From positions 1 through 38,567 of the forward strand of contig DCQY01000127.1 of assembly GCA_002323995.1 (NCBI GenBank): a DNA stretch of 38,567 nucleotides, given 5' to 3'. Under the pieces are notes generated by a model. That model did no database searches. It saw nothing but the letters and a program-made list of their open reading frames with translations, and had not been told where the DNA came from. Of the stretch, positions 1-8,004 are shown one piece after another. This DNA is from Akkermansiaceae bacterium UBA1506 (GTDB lineage Bacteria; Verrucomicrobiota; Verrucomicrobiia; Verrucomicrobiales; DEV007). A program made the position numbers and the translations under genes. Position 1 is the stretch's first letter. The number at the start of each line of letters is the position of its first letter.

Positions 1-308
1 ATGGCCTCAGCCACGACAAAAAGACCCAAACCTGCATACTGCGCACCACGCGACGCATCTGAGGCGGCGAGGCTTTGAGCGATAAAGGAAACTCCCATAA
101 AGGCTCCCAGGACAAGCAACCAGCCCATGCCACCTGTCATTTTCTGAATGAGCGCGGGTGCCCATGACTGCTGGAGGAGGAACCACTCGACCCCGATAAA
201 CGCGAGGATGGCGAAGGCGAGGTGCAGGTAAGTCTGGCGGATAAAGGCAGCACGCTCAGTCGGAGCAGCACTGGCCACGGTGTAGGGATTGGCGTAACCG
301 GAGTCCAT
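1..308 (-). CDS. Bax inhibitor-1 (YccA/YbhL-type) membrane protein, 3' part outside the window
   Basis: Reading the minus strand from the ATG at 308 gives an open frame of 102 codons that runs off the left edge. After about 15 polar residues it contains AFIRQTYLHLAFAILAF (first membrane helix), a second helix at GWLLVLGAFMGVSF and the beginning of a third at YAGLGLFVVAEA. The entry 'ERAAFIRQTYLHL' and helix spacing match the BI-1/TMBIM family of seven-helix inner-membrane proteins, which in bacteria are linked to Ca2+ or pH leak and membrane-protein quality control. It lies 79 bases downstream of the rlmB-like gene on the same strand. Family assignment is by motif; precise function is unknown. 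Confidence 0.75.
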   Translation of the reverse strand, partial: MDSGYANPYTVASAAPTERAAFIRQTYLHLAFAILAFIGVEWFLLQQSWAPALIQKMTGGMGWLLVLGAFMGVSFIAQSLAASDASRGAQYAGLGLFVVAEA

Positions 309-387
309 GTCTTAAGGAATGATCGAAATCCTATCGAAAAATCGTTACGAGGGCAAACTAAGATCCGCACCTTTTTATAACGACATT

Positions 388-990
388 TTACCCAAAAAGG
401 CGCTGACGCACCGATTCAAATAAACAGACTGCAGCAGCATTGGAAACGTTCAAACATTCGACATTTCCCTGCATGGGTATGCTAATAAGCGTGTCACAGT
501 TTTCCTTAGTGAGGCGTCGCATTCCTTCTCCTTCGGCTCCTAGGACGATCGCCAGAGGGCCCGTGAGGTCAGATTCATACAGATCCGAGTGAGCCTGGTC
601 GGCTGTTCCGACGGCACGAATGCCGTAGTCATCGCGAATTCTTTCGAGGAACCGGGCCATGTTCGCTACCGAAACCACTGGGACGTTGTCCGCGCCACCG
701 CAGGAAATCCGGACAACGGTTTCCGTCACCGGCGCCGACTTGTGCCGAGGGACCACAACTGCCTGTACTCCAGCACCTTCGGCCGATCGAAGGCAAGCCC
801 CAAGATTATGGGGATCCTGGACTCCGTCGAGTATTAGAAGAAACGGCTCCACTTCTCCCGGATCGGCAAGAAATTCACACAACGACTCTTCAGAAAGTCG
901 CGCGACTTTCTGGATTTTTGCAGAGTGCGCATTCGCGCGTGCTTCACGAGGTCGGTTTCCAGCGGACTTGGGTCGACGGTGCCTGGCCAT
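388..990 (-). CDS. rlmB: TrmH/SpoU-family rRNA 2'-O-methyltransferase, RlmB-like
   Basis: A 200-residue protein starting at ATG 990; an upstream in-frame TTG at 1035 is less likely. The SPOUT signatures are all visible: LILDGVQDPHNLGACLRSA (motif 1, with the catalytic-site Asn and Arg), LGAEGEGMRRLT (motif 2) and IPMQGNVECLNVSNAAAV (motif 3, the trefoil-knot SAM site). These match E. coli RlmB, which methylates G2251 of 23S rRNA using SAM. Odd point: RlmB normally begins with an L30e-like RNA-binding domain of about 80 residues and is near 245 residues long. Here only about 45 basic residues (MARHRRPKSAGNR onward) precede the catalytic domain. It could act on another rRNA or tRNA site; the SpoU class is certain, the target is not. 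Confidence 0.82.
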   Translation of the reverse strand: MARHRRPKSAGNRPREARANAHSAKIQKVARLSEESLCEFLADPGEVEPFLLILDGVQDPHNLGACLRSAEGAGVQAVVVPRHKSAPVTETVVRISCGGADNVPVVSVANMARFLERIRDDYGIRAVGTADQAHSDLYESDLTGPLAIVLGAEGEGMRRLTKENCDTLISIPMQGNVECLNVSNAAAVCLFESVRQRLFG

Positions 991-1044
991 AGAAAACACT
1001 TCGCCCAAAAACGGTCGACACGCAAAGACCGACAAGCAGGATTT

Positions 1045-1437
1045 TCACTTCCTTTCCGATCTCCCCAACTGTCCTCGGATCGCAAGAAAGAGTCCCATCA
1101 CCACCACCAACGCGCCAACCACCTGCCATGTTGCGAGCGGTTGCCCAAGAATAATGACATCCCAGATCGTCGACACCTCCGGCTAGATGAGCAATGTAAC
1201 CAATGCCAGGCTTGCGGGAACGCCACCGAGCCAGCGGGCAATCAATCCTTGACCACAAGCATGCACCAAAATCCCAATTCCCAACCAACAAGCCCACACA
1301 TCCCGCCGCCCCGTTGCCTCGACTCACAAAAACTGCGAAGATCGGAGCAAAAGAGGCGCATAAAGCCCTCCCACGATCACTCCAATCAAGTGGGGAATGA
1401 AAACCGAAGTTTGACTGTCGTACGATGATTCACTCAT
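1045..1437 (-). pseudogene. Decayed EamA/DMT-family transporter
   Basis: The minus strand upstream of the rlmB-like gene carries pieces of a drug/metabolite transporter in different frames. The ATG at 1437 opens a 37-codon frame containing PHLIGVIVGGLYAPLLLR. A second frame reads FAPIFAVFVSRGNGAA. The last piece reads HACGQGLIARWLGG, then VPASLALVTLLI, then an in-frame TAG at 1183-1185, then PEVSTIWDVIILGQPLATWQ and VVGALVVVMGLFLAIRG, ending at TGA 1045. The C-terminal part has the usual EamA order: GQGLI, PAS, a helix, a Q-P-x-x-S helix (the Q is now the TAG), LGxPL, and a closing glycine-rich helix. An intact EamA protein needs about 870 bases; only about 390 remain. Confidence 0.68.
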
Positions 1438-1568
1438 GGACGTTGCAGATGTCACCGCAAGTGGACGGCAAGTCCGACGGAATCACGGCACGTAAAGCCT
1501 TTTCTTGCATGACGCGCTCATGCTCAATTAGCTCTCGAAATTCACCAGTGCACCGATACCTTTTTGCC

Positions 1569-2477
1569 ATGAACATCTCTAATGTCCTGATCCTCGCCTG
1601 TGCTCTATCGGGAACTGCTGCTTTGGCTGGAACTAAGTTGGCAGCCATCGAGGGAGCCGCAGTCGAAGTCTATAAGAAGGCGTCACATGACGATCTCCGC
1701 ATTTACCGTATCGATCCCGAGGGCCACGATCCTAAGACCAGCCGGCGCCCTGCCGCCGTGTTTTTCTTTGGAGGGGGCTGGAACGGCGGTTCTGTGAGTC
1801 AATTTGAACCCCATGCCAACTATCTGGCTGGGCGCGGCATGGTAGTCTTTCTCGCGGATTACCGTGTCAAGTCTCGCCAGAAAACCCCTCCCCTCATGTG
1901 CGTCCACGATGGGAAGTCTGCCGTTCGTTGGGTTCGCAAAAATGCCGAGCGTCTCGGCGTTGACCCCAACCGCATCATCGCAGGCGGAGGCTCTGCAGGA
2001 GGCCACGTCGCTGCCACCACCGGCATCTGCGATGGCCTTGAAGATCCCGAAGACGACACTTCAATTTCCTCCAAGTCGCAGGCCCTGCTTCTTTTTAACC
2101 CGGTCTATGACAACGGGCCTGATGGCTATGGTCACAGCCGCGTTACCAAATGGTTTCCCGCTATTTCGCCTGCCCACAACCTCACCAGCGACGATCCGCC
2201 TACGATCGTCTTTCTCGGGTCCGAAGATCAGCTGATTCCAGTTTCAACCGCCCAGAAATTTCGCGATACTCAGGAAAAACTTGGGATCAAATCTGAGCTT
2301 CACATCTACGAAGGTGAGCCACATGGATTTTTTAATCTAAGAATCGGTCAGGGTAAGAAAGAGCACTTCATCGATACCCTTCTTAAAACCGATGCTTTCC
2401 TCGCCGAACTCGGTTACCTTAAAGGCAAAGCGGACAGAGAGCTGCTTAAGCGTATCGCCGAGTCCGAAAAAAAGTGA
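1569..2477 (+). CDS. Exported alpha/beta hydrolase (acetylesterase/lipase-like)
   Basis: A 302-residue protein from the ATG at 1569, chosen because it begins a signal peptide (hydrophobic residues 4-20, cleavage near ALA-GTK); upstream in-frame codons look non-coding. The alpha/beta hydrolase triad is visible: Ser142 in GGGSAGG, Asp220 in GSEDQLIPV and His252 in EPHGFFN. FFFGGGWNGGS near residue 67 is in the position of the HGG oxyanion-hole motif of the carboxylesterase/acetylxylan-esterase-like group, with FGGGW in place of HGGG. It probably removes acyl groups from carbohydrate or similar esters in the periplasm; the substrate cannot be read. The stop is 3 bases before the dioxygenase start, so the two are surely co-transcribed. 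Confidence 0.85.
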   Translation: MNISNVLILACALSGTAALAGTKLAAIEGAAVEVYKKASHDDLRIYRIDPEGHDPKTSRRPAAVFFFGGGWNGGSVSQFEPHANYLAGRGMVVFLADYRVKSRQKTPPLMCVHDGKSAVRWVRKNAERLGVDPNRIIAGGGSAGGHVAATTGICDGLEDPEDDTSISSKSQALLLFNPVYDNGPDGYGHSRVTKWFPAISPAHNLTSDDPPTIVFLGSEDQLIPVSTAQKFRDTQEKLGIKSELHIYEGEPHGFFNLRIGQGKKEHFIDTLLKTDAFLAELGYLKGKADRELLKRIAESEKK

Positions 2478-2480
2478 TCC

Positions 2481-3392
2481 ATGTTTTCAAATCGACTTGA
2501 TTCACCAGCTGTCTGGAAAGGAGACGAACTTGTCTCCCGTAAAGGCTGGGGCCAACCATTTTCCGAAACCTCCAAGGAATGGATTCAAGAGGAACTGGAA
2601 ACCGGAGCTGGGGCAGTATTTCTAAAGGGTTTCCCAATCGATGAATACAACAAAGACAGCGCCCGTGCCGCCTTTGAAGATTGGTCTTCCCACATAGGAT
2701 CACCGCTATCACAGAACGAGAAAGGACAGACTGTCTTCGATGTTTCGGACGCTGGATTCGGACAAGACGATCCTCGCACCCGAGGGCCTAATACCAACAA
2801 AAAACTTTCGTTTCACACGGATCGATCCGACGTCATTTCTTTTCTTTGTTGGAAGCAGGCCAGAACCGGTGGTGAAAATCAGATCGTCAGCTCAATGCAT
2901 CTTTTCAACGAAATAGCTAGGCGCCGTCCCGACCTGCTTGAGGTTTTAATGGAGCCATTCACGTATAAACGGCACACCGTTGACCTTGGCAATGAACAAG
3001 CTTGGTGCGAGCAGCCCATCTTCTCGTTTCGAGACGACCATTTCGCCTGTAGCTTCCTACGAGTACTGATCAATCGCGCGCACAACGATCCGGCACTCCC
3101 CGATCTATCTCCCGCCCAGATAGAAGCAATGGACCTTCTCGAAGCGATTGCTGAGGAACCCGGAAATGCCTGTCACTTCCTGCAGGAAACCGGTGACGTC
3201 CTCCTCATCAATAACTGGTTACTTCTCCACCGACGGTCAGCTTTCGAGGATCATGAAGATCCCCAAGACAAGCGCTGCCTTTTCCGAATCTGGCTTAGTA
3301 TGCCGAACAGCCGCCCCCTCGACCCCCGCTTTGCTGCAAATTTTGGCTCCACCGAAGCTGGAGCCATCCGAGGAGGTTTTCGAACCCACTGA
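2481..3392 (+). CDS. TauD/TfdA-family Fe(II)/2-oxoglutarate dioxygenase
   Basis: A 303-residue cytosolic protein. The facial triad is seen as His112 and Asp114 (SFHTDRSD) and His250 (NNWLLLHRRSAFED), with Arg269 (CLFRIWLSM) in the position that binds the 2-oxoglutarate carboxylate. The N-terminal strand GAVFLKGFPID is also typical. Members hydroxylate or cleave small molecules such as taurine, carnitine precursors, quaternary amines or chlorinated acids, using O2 and 2-oxoglutarate; the substrate is not evident here. It follows the hydrolase by 3 bases and precedes a dehydrogenase that would make 2-oxoglutarate, hinting at a shared pathway. The 81-base gap downstream contains a small inverted repeat at 3401-3420. 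Confidence 0.88.
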   Translation: MFSNRLDSPAVWKGDELVSRKGWGQPFSETSKEWIQEELETGAGAVFLKGFPIDEYNKDSARAAFEDWSSHIGSPLSQNEKGQTVFDVSDAGFGQDDPRTRGPNTNKKLSFHTDRSDVISFLCWKQARTGGENQIVSSMHLFNEIARRRPDLLEVLMEPFTYKRHTVDLGNEQAWCEQPIFSFRDDHFACSFLRVLINRAHNDPALPDLSPAQIEAMDLLEAIAEEPGNACHFLQETGDVLLINNWLLLHRRSAFEDHEDPQDKRCLFRIWLSMPNSRPLDPRFAANFGSTEAGAIRGGFRTH

Positions 3393-3473
3393 TCGAAGAC
3401 CATGAAAGGCATTCTTCATGCAGACACAAGTCTTTGACTCTCCTCTATTAATTAATCTCACACAATCCTTTTC

Positions 3474-5072
3474 ATGAATCTGACCGGCCAACAGCTGATC
3501 GGCTATCGCGAATCCGCGAAATCCGACGAAACCTTTCCCGCTTTCGATCCTTGCAACGGGGCCGGACTAGAAACTTTTTTTTACGAAGCTACCGAGAAAG
3601 AAATTGGCGAAGCGGTGGAACTCGCCGAGAGCGTTTTCAGCGACTTTCGCGATCTTTCCGCTGAAGCTCGCGCTGATTTCCTTGAGGCCATCTGCGAAGA
3701 AACCATGGCACTTGGCGACAAGTTACTCGAGCGAGCCACCGCAGAAACGGGGCACCCACTCGCCCGTTGTGAAATGGAACGCAATCGTATCATCCAACAG
3801 GCCCATCTCTTCTCGGAACTGATTCGCGAAGGGTCCTGGGCTGACGCCCGCATTGACTTGGGAGACACGAATCGTCAACCCATGCCCAAACCTGACGTTC
3901 GCAGCATGATGCAGCCGATCGGACCGATCGCTGTCTTTGGGGCGAGTAATTTCCCCATCGCCATTTCAGTGCTTGGAGCAGATACTATCTCCGCTTTCGC
4001 TGCAGGATGCCCGGTCATCGTAAAGGCTCACCCCGCCCATCCCGGCACCTGTGAACTGGCCGCTCGCGCCATTCTTGGCGCTGCAAAACGCTGCAACATG
4101 CCCGAGGGAATTTTCTCCATGATACACGGTCGAAGCACCGAAGTCGGTAGTTGCCTAGTGCAGCATCCTGGAATCATGGCTGCTGCCTTCACGGGTTCCC
4201 TTGCCGGCGGGCGAGCTCTCATGGATGTGGCCGCGGCCCGGCCCGTCCCAATCCCCTTTTATGCCGAGATGGGGAGCGTCAACCCGATCTTCGTCCTCCC
4301 CGGTGCGCTCACACAAAAAAAGGAACAGATTGCTGCCGGCTTTGTAACATCTTTGACCATGGGCGTTGGCCAGTTCTGTACTAATCCTGGTCTCGTCGCC
4401 GGCATCGGGTCAGATGACTGGGACAATTTCTCCGAACTCGTAGCCAAAAAGGTTTCGGAATTCGCTCCCTCCACCATGTTGCATGCAGGCATCCATGAGG
4501 CATACACCAAAGGCATTGAATTACGAAACAATAGCGCAGTTCTCGAGCTGATTGGCAAGTCTTCCGCCAGCCCCAACCCCGATGCCTGCGAAGCGGCAGC
4601 CTACGTCTTCCAGACGAGTCGACAGGGCATCATGAGCGATCCGACTCTGTTGGATGAGCTTTTCGGCCCTGTTTCCACGCTCGTAAATTGCGAAGGCGTC
4701 GATGACATGGTGGCTGTAGCAGAAAAGCTAGATGGATCGCTCAGCGCCTCCGTGCATGGGACTGAGGAAGATCTCATTGACTTCCACCCGTTGCTCAGCG
4801 TGCTGCAACGAAAGGCGGGGCGCCTCATTTTTAATGGTTATCCTGTCGGTATCGAAGTCTGCCATTCAATTCACCACGGAGGCCCCTACCCCGCCGCTTC
4901 GCACAGTTTCTTCACCAGCATTGGCACACGTTGTATCGAACGATTTGTGCGCCCAGTCTGCTACCAAGACTGGCCTGATTCCCAACTACCTTTGGAGCTA
5001 CAAAACGCAAATCCGCGGGATGTTTGGCGACTAGTCGATGGCGCGCGCAGCAACAGCGCTCTCAAGGTCTAG
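3474..5072 (+). CDS. 2-oxoglutarate-semialdehyde (2,5-dioxovalerate) dehydrogenase
   Basis: A 532-residue aldehyde dehydrogenase. Visible active-site elements are FGASNFP with Asn159, the nicotinamide cofactor Lys184 (VIVKAHPAHPGT), FTGS near 239, general base Glu265 (FYAEMGSVNP) and nucleophile Cys302 (GQFCTNPG). The sequence FGASNFP-VKAHP-EMGSVNP-GQFCTNPG is characteristic of alpha-ketoglutaric semialdehyde dehydrogenases, which oxidise 2,5-dioxopentanoate to 2-oxoglutarate with NAD(P)+ at the end of the non-phosphorylative pentose, hexarate and hydroxyproline routes. None of the usual pathway partners (dehydratases, hydroxyproline epimerase) is next to it. It probably belongs to the operon starting at 1569. 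Family assignment is firm; the pathway is open. Confidence 0.88.
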   Translation: MNLTGQQLIGYRESAKSDETFPAFDPCNGAGLETFFYEATEKEIGEAVELAESVFSDFRDLSAEARADFLEAICEETMALGDKLLERATAETGHPLARCEMERNRIIQQAHLFSELIREGSWADARIDLGDTNRQPMPKPDVRSMMQPIGPIAVFGASNFPIAISVLGADTISAFAAGCPVIVKAHPAHPGTCELAARAILGAAKRCNMPEGIFSMIHGRSTEVGSCLVQHPGIMAAAFTGSLAGGRALMDVAAARPVPIPFYAEMGSVNPIFVLPGALTQKKEQIAAGFVTSLTMGVGQFCTNPGLVAGIGSDDWDNFSELVAKKVSEFAPSTMLHAGIHEAYTKGIELRNNSAVLELIGKSSASPNPDACEAAAYVFQTSRQGIMSDPTLLDELFGPVSTLVNCEGVDDMVAVAEKLDGSLSASVHGTEEDLIDFHPLLSVLQRKAGRLIFNGYPVGIEVCHSIHHGGPYPAASHSFFTSIGTRCIERFVRPVCYQDWPDSQLPLELQNANPRDVWRLVDGARSNSALKV

Positions 5073-5151
5073 ATCAGAGACCAAATTAGAGGTAAGGTGC
5101 CGCGCGATCACGGGTTTGTCGGTTGACCGTCACTCATCGTATAGTCGGTTC

Positions 5152-6000
5152 ATGAACAGACGCCGCTTTATCTATCAGTCCACACTCGCGTCGGGAGCCG
5201 CTGCTCTTGCTTCGAGCGAGTCTTCCGCAAACGCTGGAACCATGTCTGACCGAATCAAAAAGGCAGTAAAATATTCAATGATCAACGAGCCTAACATGTC
5301 CGTAAAAGACAAGTTAGTCATGCTGAAGGAACTTAGCTATGACGGCGTTGAGCTCCGCATCGATCAAAAAAACGAATTAAAGACCTTTCTGAAAGCCGTC
5401 GACCAATCAGATTTGCCGGTCCACGGTATCGTCAACTCCAGTAGCCCGGATCTCGAAACCGCGGTGAAGTTCTCCCAAGACGTGGGTGGGGACAGCGTGC
5501 TCTACGTAGCGAGATACGATAAAAAGCGCCCGCTCATGGAAAGCTGGAATGAAAACAAGGCAGTGATCCAGAAGGGGCTCGCTGCCGCCGAAAAACACAA
5601 AGTGAAAATTCTCGTCGAAAACGTCTGGGCGGGATTCATTATCAGCGCTCTAGATGCAGAAAGGTTCCACGATGAGATCAATCATCCATGGTTCGGAATC
5701 TACTTCGATGTCGGCAACAACGTCCGATGGGGAGTCCCTCAGCACTGGGTTCAAGTTTTGGGTAATCGGATCGGAAAGCTCGATATCAAAGAGTGGAACG
5801 AGAAGTTGCACGCCTCCGAAGGCCTGCGAGCTGGATTCAAGTCCGAACTGGGTGAAGGTACAATCAACTGGCCTGCCGTTTGTTCAGCACTACGCGAAAT
5901 TGACTACAATGGATGGGCTACTGCCGAAGTTCCCGGGGGAAATCGCGAGCGCCTGGCCGAAATCGCCGAAAGAATGGATCGAGTCCTACAACTGGGTTAG
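5152..6000 (+). CDS. Tat-exported sugar phosphate isomerase/epimerase-like TIM-barrel protein
   Basis: A 282-residue protein; ATG 5152 is chosen because MNRRRFIYQSTLASGAAALA is a twin-arginine signal (RRRF then a hydrophobic stretch, cleavage near residue 28). The mature part is an AP-endonuclease-2/xylose-isomerase-like barrel: YDGVELRID, VHGIVNSSS, Glu156 in ILVENVW, Asp186 in IYFDVGNN, a GKLDIKEWN strand and Glu259 in ATAEVPGG. These match the E-D-E metal positions of hydroxypyruvate isomerase and sugar-epimerase relatives. In FDVGNN the usual DxGH histidine is Asn. Periplasmic members are common in Planctomycetes and Verrucomicrobia, usually without known substrate. It is 79 bases after the aldehyde dehydrogenase and likely in the same operon. 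Confidence 0.8.
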   Translation: MNRRRFIYQSTLASGAAALASSESSANAGTMSDRIKKAVKYSMINEPNMSVKDKLVMLKELSYDGVELRIDQKNELKTFLKAVDQSDLPVHGIVNSSSPDLETAVKFSQDVGGDSVLYVARYDKKRPLMESWNENKAVIQKGLAAAEKHKVKILVENVWAGFIISALDAERFHDEINHPWFGIYFDVGNNVRWGVPQHWVQVLGNRIGKLDIKEWNEKLHASEGLRAGFKSELGEGTINWPAVCSALREIDYNGWATAEVPGGNRERLAEIAERMDRVLQLG

Positions 6001-6220
6001 TCTTACTTTGCCCGAATCGCGCCTGAGATTTCTCCGAAAGAAGTTGGCTTTTGTCGAATCTAAGAGACACTGGTAGTGTCCGCACCCGGATGTTCCGACA
6101 CTTTCTACTGGAGAATTGATCCTGTTTCAGCCGCTTAACTGCCTTACGAAACCCGATTTCCAGCAGGACAGAGTCCAGACTGGAGGGCCTAATCGGGCGA
6201 CAAAGTAAGCGATAGAATCA

Positions 6221-6643
6221 ATGAAGTTGTACATCGGCAATATGCCCTACGAAACCTCGGAAATCGAACTCCGTGAATTTTTAAGTGAATACGAACCCAT
6301 CGTCGACCTGCACATGCCGCTCGACCGCGATACGGGACGTCCGCGAGGATTTGCCTTCGTGACCCTTTCCAACCGTGAAATCGGCGAAGTTGCCGTAAAC
6401 AACCTCGAAGGCGCTGAATTTGGAGGGCGACCTCTACGAGTCCGAGAAGCTGAAGATCGTCCACGCGGCGGCGGCGGCGGGGGCGGCGGTCACCGCGGAG
6501 GAGGAGGCCATCGAGGTGGCGGTGGTGGTCACCGTGGAGGAGGTGGCGGCTACGACCGAGGTCGTCGCGACCATGATCGAGGTGGACGACGCGAGCGGGA
6601 TGATCGTGGTGGTGGTGACGGAAAACGCTACCGCAGTATCTGA
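6221..6643 (+). CDS. Glycine-rich RRM RNA-binding protein
   Basis: A 140-residue protein starting at ATG 6221. Residues 1-78 are one RNA recognition motif: RNP2 is KLYIGNMPY at the N-terminus and RNP1 is RGFAFVTL near residue 46, with both conserved aromatic residues. Residues 83-140 are a low-complexity Gly/Arg tail built on repeats of HRGGGG, then YDRGRRDHDRGGRRERDD. This is the layout of bacterial and cyanobacterial Rbp-type RNA chaperones and of plant GRPs, often cold-induced. The gene stands alone, with about 220 bases of noncoding DNA upstream that contains a short GACACT/AGTGTC hairpin at 6066-6080. RNA targets cannot be inferred. Confidence 0.9.
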   Translation: MKLYIGNMPYETSEIELREFLSEYEPIVDLHMPLDRDTGRPRGFAFVTLSNREIGEVAVNNLEGAEFGGRPLRVREAEDRPRGGGGGGGGHRGGGGHRGGGGGHRGGGGGYDRGRRDHDRGGRRERDDRGGGDGKRYRSI

Positions 6644-6753
6644 TAGCTCCAAAACTGCATCTGGCGCGCGTGCGCTTACGTAACCGGTTTATCCTGCGCC
6701 GATTGCGGACTCCATTGCTACGGCTCTATCTTTAATTTCGAGATTTGATAAAC

Positions 6754-7878
6754 ATGTTCCCTAACATACCATTTGATCGCGTGAACTGGTTTACCTCGGG
6801 ATTCCTCGTGATTACTTTTTTTGCTGCCGTTATTGGAACGCCCATTTATTTTGTCTACTTCGGCATTGATCCAGTCATTATTGGCCTCTTTGCCACCATG
6901 TTTGTTGCCTCTGGGATGAGCATAACTCTCGGCTACCACCGTCTGTTTGCCCATAAAGCCTTCAAAGCGAAAAAGCCGGTGAAAATCTTCACCCTTCTTT
7001 TCGGTGCGGCAGCATTTGAAGATTCAGCCCTAGATTGGGCTTCAGATCACCGCAACCATCACAAGCACGTCGACGGTGACGAAGACCCCTACGACATCTC
7101 GAAAGGATTCTTTTGGGCGCATATGGGATGGATTTTCTTTAAGCTTTACCCGCGCGAACTTGATAACGTCAACGATCTTAAGAAAGACACACTCGTGATG
7201 TGGCAACACAAGCACCACCGCCTCCTTGGTATGTTGGTTGGCATCGTACTACCCACCCTAATCGGGGCTCTCTACAACGGATGGGTCGGAGCTTTGGGTG
7301 GTTTTATTGTAGGAGGTGTCGCCCGTCTTGTTGCCGTTCAACACTCCACGTTCCTAATCAACTCGCTCTGCCACACCATGGGCAAGCGGCCTTACGACTC
7401 CGGGACTAGCGCACGCGACCACTGGTTTATGGCCATCTTCACTTTTGGCGAAGGCTACCACAACTACCACCACTCATTCCAACATGATTACCGTAACGGG
7501 GTGAAGCCTTGGCAATGGGATCCCACTAAGTGGGCCATTTGGACCCTAGAAAAGCTTGGCCTTGTTTCCCATTTAAGACGCGTCAGCGAAGAGAAAATCG
7601 TCCTTGCTGAGCTTCGTGAGATCAAGAACCAGACTGAAGCACAAATCGTCGATAATCAGGGCTGGAAGCTGATCACCTGCTCAACACGGCAGGAAGCTTA
7701 CGAAAAGCTTGTCGAAATATCACACCAACTTGCTGAAGGCTACCACGAGCTAGAGAAAGCGGTTGGTGATCGCATTAATATGTCTCGTGAAAATCTCGCC
7801 TACTGGCGCGACCAGACCGCTCGCGCCGCTGAACAGATTACGGCGATGCGTCACCTTCAGGCGACTTTTGCCGTCTGA
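6754..7878 (+). CDS. Acyl-CoA/fatty acid delta-9-type desaturase with long C-terminal tail
   Basis: A 374-residue membrane protein; ATG 6754 is preferred over the TTG at 6745. The three di-iron histidine boxes are clear: HRLFAH at 62-67, HRNHH at 99-103 and HNYHH at 236-240. Four hydrophobic segments surround them (about 13-35, 40-58, 157-175 and 178-196). This is the stearoyl-CoA desaturase/OLE1 class, which introduces a double bond into saturated acyl chains using O2 and reductant. About 100 residues after the catalytic part form an amphipathic helical tail (from about residue 275) that standard bacterial desaturases do not need. The gene appears monocistronic and is followed by a strong hairpin at 7886-7933. 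Confidence 0.9.
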   Translation: MFPNIPFDRVNWFTSGFLVITFFAAVIGTPIYFVYFGIDPVIIGLFATMFVASGMSITLGYHRLFAHKAFKAKKPVKIFTLLFGAAAFEDSALDWASDHRNHHKHVDGDEDPYDISKGFFWAHMGWIFFKLYPRELDNVNDLKKDTLVMWQHKHHRLLGMLVGIVLPTLIGALYNGWVGALGGFIVGGVARLVAVQHSTFLINSLCHTMGKRPYDSGTSARDHWFMAIFTFGEGYHNYHHSFQHDYRNGVKPWQWDPTKWAIWTLEKLGLVSHLRRVSEEKIVLAELREIKNQTEAQIVDNQGWKLITCSTRQEAYEKLVEISHQLAEGYHELEKAVGDRINMSRENLAYWRDQTARAAEQITAMRHLQATFAV

Positions 7879-7885
7879 TCACTTC

Positions 7886-7933
7886 AGAAGAAATAGGCGA
7901 GGGCTGATTCACGCCGTGAGTCCTCTTTCTTCT
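7886..7933 (+). terminator. Long hairpin terminator after the desaturase gene
   Basis: An interrupted inverted repeat begins 8 bases after the desaturase stop. AGAAGAAA at 7886-7893 pairs with TTTCTTCT at 7926-7933, GAGG with CCTC, and ATTCAC with GTGAGT around a GCC loop. The 3' arm is U-rich, as expected for a Rho-independent terminator, and the A-rich 5' arm could let it work from both sides. Confidence 0.6.
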
Positions 7934-8004
7934 AAGGCGATTTTAAAGACTTGTCTCAGAGGGAGACCCCTGCCAATCTTTGCAGTTCAAATTCTGCTAA
8001 ACTC

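Noticed and set aside
1430..1570. A 46-codon minus-strand frame that overlaps the decayed EamA start by 8 bases
   Set aside because: It looks protein-like but is wholly inside the promoter region of the divergent hydrolase, and no homologue is recognised; evidence is too thin to call it.
3401..3420. Small inverted repeat CATGAA/TTCATG between dioxygenase and dehydrogenase
   Set aside because: Only 6 bp with an 8-base loop and no U-run; expected by chance.
5038..5151. Possible N-terminal extension of the Tat-exported barrel
   Set aside because: The extension overlaps the end of the dehydrogenase and would hide the Tat signal; ATG 5152 is better.
6420..6683. An Ala/Val/Glu-rich open frame across the RRM gene
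   Set aside because: It is the shifted reading of the Gly-rich repeat; low-complexity GC-rich repeats stay open in several frames, and the RRM frame has real motifs.
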